From Candidatus Gastranaerophilales bacterium (GTDB taxonomy: Bacteria > Cyanobacteriota > Vampirovibrionia > Gastranaerophilales > Gastranaerophilaceae), in assembly GCA_944327275.1 (NCBI GenBank), contig CALVHB010000040.1, positions 156,604 through 220,603 of the forward strand: a stretch of DNA of 64,000 nucleotides, given 5' to 3'. Position 1 is the stretch's first letter. Each line of letters starts with the position of its first letter. The notes beneath the pieces are model-generated. The model was not told the DNA's origin, searched no databases, and saw nothing but the letters and a program-made list of their open reading frames with translations. Made by a program: the position numbers and the translations under genes. Shown piece by piece: positions 59,472-64,000 of this stretch.

Positions 59472-60197
59472 CTATGCTTCTTCAATAGCTCTGCGTCTTG
59501 GACGTCTAGCGCCTTTTTCAGAACCTTCTTTTCCGCTTTTAGCTTTGATGTTTTGGTCAGCTTTTTCTCCAGGCATTAAGTTGCCTTTGAAAATCCATAC
59601 TTTAACACCAATTTTACCCATGATGGTATCAGCTTCTGTAAAACCATAGTCAACATCAGCTCTAAGAGTTTGAAGAGGGATTCTTCCTTCTTTAGCCCAT
59701 TCAGAACGAGCAATTTCAGCACCGCCTAAACGACCTGATACCATAACTTTGATACCTTGAGCGCCAGCTCTCATTGTACGTTGCATAGCTTGTTTCATAG
59801 CACGTCTGAAAGCTACACGTTTTTCAAGTTGTTGAGCAATTGCTTCTGCTACAAGTTGTGCATCTACATCAATTCTTGCAACTTCTACAACATTAATAAT
59901 AACCGGTTTACCGATGTATTTAGATACTTCTTTTTTCAAATCATCGATACCTTGTCCACCGCGGCCAACAACTATACCTGGCTTAGCAGTTACAACTGTT
60001 ACAGTTGTATTTTGAGCTTTTCTAGCGATTAAAATCTTAGAAATGCCTGCTGTATAAAGTTTTTTCTTAATAAATTTTCTGATTTTAGCATCTTCTGCTA
60101 CGAATTCGCCATAATCTTTTACCTTAGCAAACCATGTGCTTACCCAAGGTTGTATTATACCGATTCTAAATCCTTTTGGATGTGTTTTTTGTCCCAT
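59472..60197 (-). CDS. rpsC: 30S ribosomal protein S3
   Basis: Lines the mRNA entry channel. 241 aa: [22 protein letters not shown] domain with [20 protein letters not shown], and the C-terminal domain [40 protein letters not shown] and [20 protein letters not shown]. The last ~25 residues are a basic Arg/Lys/Gly/Glu tail of normal type. Confidence 0.98.
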   Translation of the reverse strand: MGQKTHPKGFRIGIIQPWVSTWFAKVKDYGEFVAEDAKIRKFIKKKLYTAGISKILIARKAQNTTVTVVTAKPGIVVGRGGQGIDDLKKEVSKYIGKPVIINVVEVARIDVDAQLVAEAIAQQLEKRVAFRRAMKQAMQRTMRAGAQGIKVMVSGRLGGAEIARSEWAKEGRIPLQTLRADVDYGFTEADTIMGKIGVKVWIFKGNLMPGEKADQNIKAKSGKEGSEKGARRPRRRAIEEA

Positions 60198-60221
60198 TTT
60201 ATTTACCTTTTGTTATTACTA

Positions 60222-60563
60222 CTACTTTTTAGTGATGTCACTAACTTTCAATGTTAAATGAGAAGTGCGTTTTAGTCTTTTGTACATACGACCTTGCGCT
60301 CTTGTTCTTGCTCTTTTATATGTTACGCTTTCGTCTGCGAAAATTTCTGAAACTTTCAAACTTTCAGCGCCTACACCATATTTTTCTTGTGCATTTGCAA
60401 CAGCAGCTTTCAAATTCTTTTCAACTACTCTTGCTGCAAAATAAGGCATAAAACGTAACATGTCTTGAGCTTCAACGACAGATTTTCCTCTTACTTCGTT
60501 GATTACTCTGCGAAGTTTTCTAGCTGTCATTTTAATATCTGTTTGTCTTGCTTTAGCTTCCAT
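60222..60563 (-). CDS. rplV: 50S ribosomal protein L22
   Basis: Lines the exit tunnel with its beta-hairpin. 113 aa: IKMTARKLRRVINEVRGKSV, MLRFMPYFAARVVEKNLKAA, VANAQEKYGVGAESLKVSEI and the hairpin signature KRARTRAQGRMYKRLKRTSH. AAGGAAAA precedes the ATG. Confidence 0.98.
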   Translation of the reverse strand: MEAKARQTDIKMTARKLRRVINEVRGKSVVEAQDMLRFMPYFAARVVEKNLKAAVANAQEKYGVGAESLKVSEIFADESVTYKRARTRAQGRMYKRLKRTSHLTLKVSDITKK

Positions 60564-60580
60564 TTTTATTTTCCTTATAT

Positions 60581-60862
60581 TTACTTACGTTTAGCAGTCT
60601 TATCAGAACCTGCGTGCCCTTTGTACATTCTAGTTGGTGCAAACTCACCTAATTTGTGTCCAATCATTTGTTCAGTTACATAAACCGGTACGTGAGTTTT
60701 TCCGTTGTGAACAGCGATTGTATGACCTAACATATCAGGTACAATCATGGATGCTCTAGACCAAGTTTTTATAACTTTTTTCTCAGAGTTTGCATTCATT
60801 TTTGCAATTTTATTTTGTAGAGCTTCTTCTACATATGGACCTTTTTTTAATGAACGTGCCAT
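60581..60862 (-). CDS. rpsS: 30S ribosomal protein S19
   Basis: Small-subunit head protein contacting L5 across the bridge. 93 aa: [40 protein letters not shown] and the signature [20 protein letters not shown] ending in [19 protein letters not shown] upstream, with a strong GC hairpin between it and rplB. Confidence 0.98.
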   Translation of the reverse strand: MARSLKKGPYVEEALQNKIAKMNANSEKKVIKTWSRASMIVPDMLGHTIAVHNGKTHVPVYVTEQMIGHKLGEFAPTRMYKGHAGSDKTAKRK

Positions 60863-60887
60863 TAATATTTTCTCCTTATTGGTTCAA

Positions 60888-60917
60888 AGGCTATGCGGGG
60901 CTTTCGCCCCTAGCCTA
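60888..60917 (-). repeat. Strong GC-rich hairpin between rplB and rpsS
   Basis: Stem AGGCTA / TAGCCT and GGGGC / GCCCC with a GAAA tetraloop on the mRNA strand and a 3-base bulge. No T-run, so not a terminator; likely an mRNA processing, stability or translation-control element. Confidence 0.6.
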
Positions 60918-60934
60918 TTTATTAGTTGTTATTC

Positions 60935-61762
60935 TTATTTTTTTCTTCTTCTAACAATTAATTTATCAGAAGCTTTTCCGGCTTTTCTTGTCTTATAGCC
61001 AAGTGCTGGTTTACCCCAAGGTGTTTTAGGGTGTCCGCCAGGACCAGTTTTACCTTCACCACCACCGTGAGGGTGATCACAAGGGTTCATTGTAACACCA
61101 CGAACTGTAGGTCTGATACCCAAGTAACGTTTTCTTCCAGCCTTACCAATTGATAAGTATTTGAATTCTGCGTTACCTAATGTACCACCTGTTGCCATAC
61201 ATTCTTTTCTTACCATTCTCATTTCTGAAGAAGGAAGTTTGATAGTTACATAATTACCTTCTTTAGCCATTACTTGAGCTGCATTACCTGCAGATCTAAC
61301 CATAACGCCGCCACGACCAGGTGTAAGTTCAATGTTATGAACTATTGTACCTAACGGAATTAGTTCAAGCGGAAGTGCGTTACCTGTTTGTACAGGAGCT
61401 TCAGGACCGCTTACAATTACGTCTCCTACGTTTAATCCTTCCGGTGTCAAAATATATCTTTTTTCACCATCAGCGTAGAATACTAAAGAAATTCTTACGT
61501 TTCTGTTTGGATCGTACTCAATAGTTTTTACTGTTGCTGGTACGCCAAATTTTTCACGTTTAAAATCTATGATACGGTAAGATCTTTTTACACCGCCACC
61601 TTTATGACGACATGTGATTCTACCTGTATTATTTCTTCCTGCTGTTTTTTTCAATGATTTTAACAATGATTTTTCAGGAGTTGTGCAAGTGATTTCTTGA
61701 TAATCACTTTTTGTCATCCCTCTTTGACCTGGAGATGTTGGATTTATTTTTCTGATTGCCAT
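60935..61762 (-). CDS. rplB: 50S ribosomal protein L2
   Basis: Needed for subunit joining and peptidyl transfer. 275 aa: [80 protein letters not shown] and the signature [20 protein letters not shown] with the catalytic-region His. Complete and typical. AAAGGAG upstream. Confidence 0.98.
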   Translation of the reverse strand: MAIRKINPTSPGQRGMTKSDYQEITCTTPEKSLLKSLKKTAGRNNTGRITCRHKGGGVKRSYRIIDFKREKFGVPATVKTIEYDPNRNVRISLVFYADGEKRYILTPEGLNVGDVIVSGPEAPVQTGNALPLELIPLGTIVHNIELTPGRGGVMVRSAGNAAQVMAKEGNYVTIKLPSSEMRMVRKECMATGGTLGNAEFKYLSIGKAGRKRYLGIRPTVRGVTMNPCDHPHGGGEGKTGPGGHPKTPWGKPALGYKTRKAGKASDKLIVRRRKK

Positions 61763-61825
61763 TTTTTTCTCCTTTGTTTGGCTTTTTGTCTTACTTTTGG
61801 GACATGTGCCTGACGCCCCTTTTTA

Positions 61826-62134
61826 CTATGCTCCGATTAATTCTTCAATCGGATCGCCTTCAATTGTTACGATGGCTTTTTTAGAAGAATCAGTTCTACC
61901 GAATTTATATCCCATTCTTTTTTCATGAGATGGCATGTAAACTGTTCTTACTTTTTTAACTTTTCTTCCAGGAAAAGCTAATTCTACTGCTTGAGCAATT
62001 TCTACTTTAGTTGCATCTTTTACAACTTCAAAAGTGTATTGTCCAAGAGATGTAGCACCTACTGATTTTTCAGTTATTATAGGTTTTTTGATTACATCAT
62101 ATAATTTTTCTGTGTTTGTTCTTGCTTTACTCAT
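61826..62134 (-). CDS. rplW: 50S ribosomal protein L23
   Basis: Docking site for trigger factor and SRP at the tunnel exit. 102 aa: LYDVIKKPIITEKSVGATSL, GQYTFEVVKDATKVEIAQAV, ELAFPGRKVKKVRTVYMPSH. Its ATG overlaps the rplD stop by one base (TAATG on the mRNA strand), a translational coupling. Confidence 0.97.
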   Translation of the reverse strand: MSKARTNTEKLYDVIKKPIITEKSVGATSLGQYTFEVVKDATKVEIAQAVELAFPGRKVKKVRTVYMPSHEKRMGYKFGRTDSSKKAIVTIEGDPIEELIGA

Positions 62135-62760
62135 TATTGTAGCCTTTCTGTTATATCGTTAACAGCAGATTCGGTAATTACAACAGAATCAGCTTCCAGT
62201 AAATCTTTCACATTAAGGTTTGAAGGTAAAATAATTTTTACGCTTGGGATATTTCTAGCTGATAATTCTAAGAATTTGTTTTCTTCAGCTTTAACATCTG
62301 CAACGATTAATGTTTTACCTGATACGTTTAAAGATTTTAGTGCACTAACCATTAATTTTGTTTTTGGTTCAGTAATAGCAGAGAAATCTTTTACTACAAC
62401 CATTTGTTCGCTTCTAGCAGACAATGCTGATTTCAAAGCTAATTGTCTTGCTTTTTGAGGCATATTGAATGCGTAGCTTCTTGGTTTTGGTCCGAAGATT
62501 ACGCCACCACCTGCGAACAATGGAGAACGAAGAGAACCTGCTCTTGCTCTACCTGTACCTTTTTGTTTCCAAGGTTTTTTACCGCCGCCAGAAACTTCAG
62601 CTCTTGTTTTTGCACAAGCTGAACCTTGACGAGCATTGTTTAATTGTCTTCTTAATGCTAAGTGCATTACATGTAAATTAGGTTCTACACCAAATACGTT
62701 TTCATTTAATGTAATTTCGCCTAATTTTTCTCCGTTTGTACTTAATATTTCTTTTGACAT
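62134..62760 (-). CDS. rplD: 50S ribosomal protein L4
   Basis: Exit-tunnel protein; in several bacteria it represses the S10 operon by binding the leader mRNA. 208 aa: LHVMHLALRRQLNNARQGSA, TRAEVSGGGKKPWKQKGTGR, ARAGSLRSPLFAGGGVIFGP and KPRSYAFNMPQKARQLALKS are the conserved loop region. Upstream gap of 112 bases to rplC contains two hairpins. Confidence 0.98.
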   Translation of the reverse strand: MSKEILSTNGEKLGEITLNENVFGVEPNLHVMHLALRRQLNNARQGSACAKTRAEVSGGGKKPWKQKGTGRARAGSLRSPLFAGGGVIFGPKPRSYAFNMPQKARQLALKSALSARSEQMVVVKDFSAITEPKTKLMVSALKSLNVSGKTLIVADVKAEENKFLELSARNIPSVKIILPSNLNVKDLLEADSVVITESAVNDITERLQ

Positions 62761-62872
62761 TTTTTGTTTTCCTTATTACTTACGTTGTCCGTTTAAGACT
62801 GCTTACCGCTTGTTAATTTCTAACTTTATCTGGCAAGACCAGCCGGTTTTATTGACTGTCCTTGTCAATCGA
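62761..62872 (-). repeat. rplC-rplD spacer with two small hairpins
   Basis: On the mRNA strand: ATTGAC-AAGGACA-GTCAAT shortly after the rplC stop and CTGG-TCTTG-CCAG further on. No T-run. Possible L4-type regulatory or processing elements. Confidence 0.4.
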
Positions 62873-63508
62873 TTAGTTCCATTTAGTTCTTGTTGGAACG
62901 ATTGTTACCAATCTGCCTTCGCAACCAGGTACTGAACCTTTTACTAAAACTAAGCTGTTAGCTGTATCAACTTTAACTAATTTTAGTTTTGTAATAGTAA
63001 CTCTTTCGTTACCCATGTTGCCAGCCATTCTTTTACCTTTGATAACACGAGATGGAGTTGTACCAGCTCCGATTGAACCTGGTTCTCTGTGGTTTTTAGA
63101 ACCGTGTCCCATAGGTCCTCTTGAGAAGTTCCATCTTTTTACTGTACCTTGGAAACCTTTACCTATTGATTTTCCTGTTACATCTACTTTTTCAACGTTT
63201 TCAAGAACTGACAATTCAATTTTATCTCCTACTTTGTAGTCAGATGGGTTGTCAACTCTGAATTCTTGAAGGTGTCTGAAGTTTTCCAAGTTATTCTTTT
63301 TGAAGTGACCGATTTCAGCTTTAGTTAAGTGCTTTTCTTTAGCGGCAATTGTACCAACTTGAATAGCGTTATAACCGTCTGTTTCTACTGTTTTTACTTG
63401 AGTAACAACAATCGGATCAACTTTGATTACAGTTACAGGAATAGCCAAACCTTGTTCATCAAAGATTTGTGTCATTCCAAGTTTTTTTCCTATTACACCT
63501 AGTGTCAT
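62873..63508 (-). CDS. rplC: 50S ribosomal protein L3
   Basis: Reaches the peptidyl transferase centre. 211 aa: LGVIGKKLGMTQIFDEQGLA, VTGKSIGKGFQGTVKRWNFS and the signature FSRGPMGHGSKNHREPGSIG followed by GTTPSRVIKGKRMAGNMGNE. GAAAGG precedes the ATG. It is preceded by an unusually long structured gap after rpsJ. Confidence 0.98.
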   Translation of the reverse strand: MTLGVIGKKLGMTQIFDEQGLAIPVTVIKVDPIVVTQVKTVETDGYNAIQVGTIAAKEKHLTKAEIGHFKKNNLENFRHLQEFRVDNPSDYKVGDKIELSVLENVEKVDVTGKSIGKGFQGTVKRWNFSRGPMGHGSKNHREPGSIGAGTTPSRVIKGKRMAGNMGNERVTITKLKLVKVDTANSLVLVKGSVPGCEGRLVTIVPTRTKWN

Positions 63509-63719
63509 ATTCTACCTTTCTTGCTCACCCTACTTGGTGCAGACACTAATCTGCCCCTGTTTCGGGATTGCATTTTCTCTTGCGAGCGCTACGTCTTGCT
63601 TAATCTTTACCTAATTCGAGGACTTTCACCTCTACAACCTCTCGGCTGTCCCGTTTATTTTTAAACGGTCGCAGTTCACATTACAATGCATAATGCTTAT
63701 TTAGTTTTCAAAAAGTTAA
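63509..63719 (-). promoter_or_regulatory. Structured leader RNA candidate upstream of rplC
   Basis: 211 bases without ORF between rpsJ and rplC, richer in GC than other gaps. On the mRNA strand, in order: GCATTA/TAATGT hairpin, perfect CCGTTTA-AAAA-TAAACGG, GAGG-TGAAAGT-CCTC, CCC-GAAACA-GGG and perfect GCAGA-TTAGTG-TCTGC, then GAAAGG and the ATG. The density of stems suggests a cis-acting ribosomal-protein binding site or a riboregulator. Confidence 0.5.
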
Positions 63720-64000
63720 TTATAACTTAACTTCAATATCTACGCCAGCCGGTAGATCTAATCTGCCTAATTCTTCAACAGTTTGTTGTGTTGGTTCGTA
63801 TATATCAATAATACGTTTATGAGTTCTCATTTCAAAGTGTTCACGAGATTTTTTATCTACGTGTGGAGAACGCAATACGCAATATATACGTCTTTTTGTA
63901 GGTAAAGGAATAGGACCAGCTACTTTAGCGTCAGTTCTTTTTGCTGTTTCTACGATTTTGTCTGAAGATACGTCAATTAATTTATGATCGTATGCTTTTA
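63720..64000 (-). CDS. rpsJ: 30S ribosomal protein S10, partial (5' end beyond window)
   Basis: 93 C-terminal codons are present; the gene runs off the right edge. The protein reads [80 protein letters not shown] and ends [12 protein letters not shown], which is S10 throughout. S10 lies in the 30S head and also acts in transcription antitermination with NusB. It is the first S10-operon gene visible here. Confidence 0.97.
   Translation of the reverse strand, partial: KAYDHKLIDVSSDKIVETAKRTDAKVAGPIPLPTKRRIYCVLRSPHVDKKSREHFEMRTHKRIIDIYEPTQQTVEELGRLDLPAGVDIEVKL

Noticed and set aside
1..64000. CRISPR arrays, insertion sequences, prophage or integrase genes
   Set aside because: No regularly spaced repeats, transposase, integrase or phage structural motifs were seen.

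Overview
The window looks like a chromosomal segment of a non-photosynthetic relative of cyanobacteria, most likely a Gastranaerophilales (Melainabacteria/Vampirovibrionia) bacterium. This is inference. The supporting signs are strongly AT-rich DNA, the cyanobacterial linkage of the PLP-binding protein PipY/YggS with SepF, a fermentative AdhE, envelope genes of a Gram-negative cell (MlaD, a KdsC-like phosphatase, type IV pilus PilM/N/O), no photosynthesis genes, and many large proteins of unknown function with a short N-terminal x-S-F-x-G motif. Five genes start with TTG and four with GTG. I see no insertion sequence, prophage or CRISPR array.

Layout. 1-14 kb holds metabolic and envelope genes (PlsY, purine nucleoside phosphorylase, RNA polymerase omega, MlaD, uracil phosphoribosyltransferase, a VKOR-DsbA fusion, QueH, TPR proteins, DAHP synthase, MutL). 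14-19 kb holds an orphan DNA methyltransferase and the division cluster yggS-sepF-nadK-ftsZ. 19-31 kb is dominated by lineage-specific proteins: a LysM protein, a putative exported protein, two related long helical proteins and a HExxH putative metalloprotease, interrupted by fba and ispH-rpsA. 31-44 kb holds a sigma-70 factor, rlmB-nadA, pilMN-pilO, a radical SAM/ComF/histidine-kinase stretch and kdsC-TPR-lysC. 44-54 kb holds adhE, tRNA-Cys, a TPM-domain protein, tRNA-Val, gcvT-gcvH-gcvPA and a DnaJ variant. 54.7-64 kb is the S10-spc ribosomal protein cluster on the minus strand, from rplR back to the cut rpsJ.

Main observation. Eight intergenic regions carry a direct repeat with consensus WWTGTAAM-NN-WWTGTAAM (10-bp period), read towards the gene. 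This is the reverse complement of the published HLR1 element bound by the cyanobacterial response regulator RpaB. Two copies match perfectly. Six of the eight genes they face are lineage-specific proteins of unknown function; the others are a possible small ORF next to one of these, and pilMN. Two related promoters keep exactly the same 48-bp offset between repeat and -10 box. This suggests an HLR1/RpaB-type regulon controlling surface or lineage-specific proteins in a non-photosynthetic lineage.

Other points. At least five genes have a -10 box ending 6-9 bases before the start codon, which predicts leaderless mRNAs. The ribosomal cluster contains an inserted small gene of the x-S-F-x-G type between rplF and rplR, is broken by a terminator between rpsN and rpsH, ends after rplR without rpsE-rpmD-rplO-secY, and has a long structured leader before rplC.
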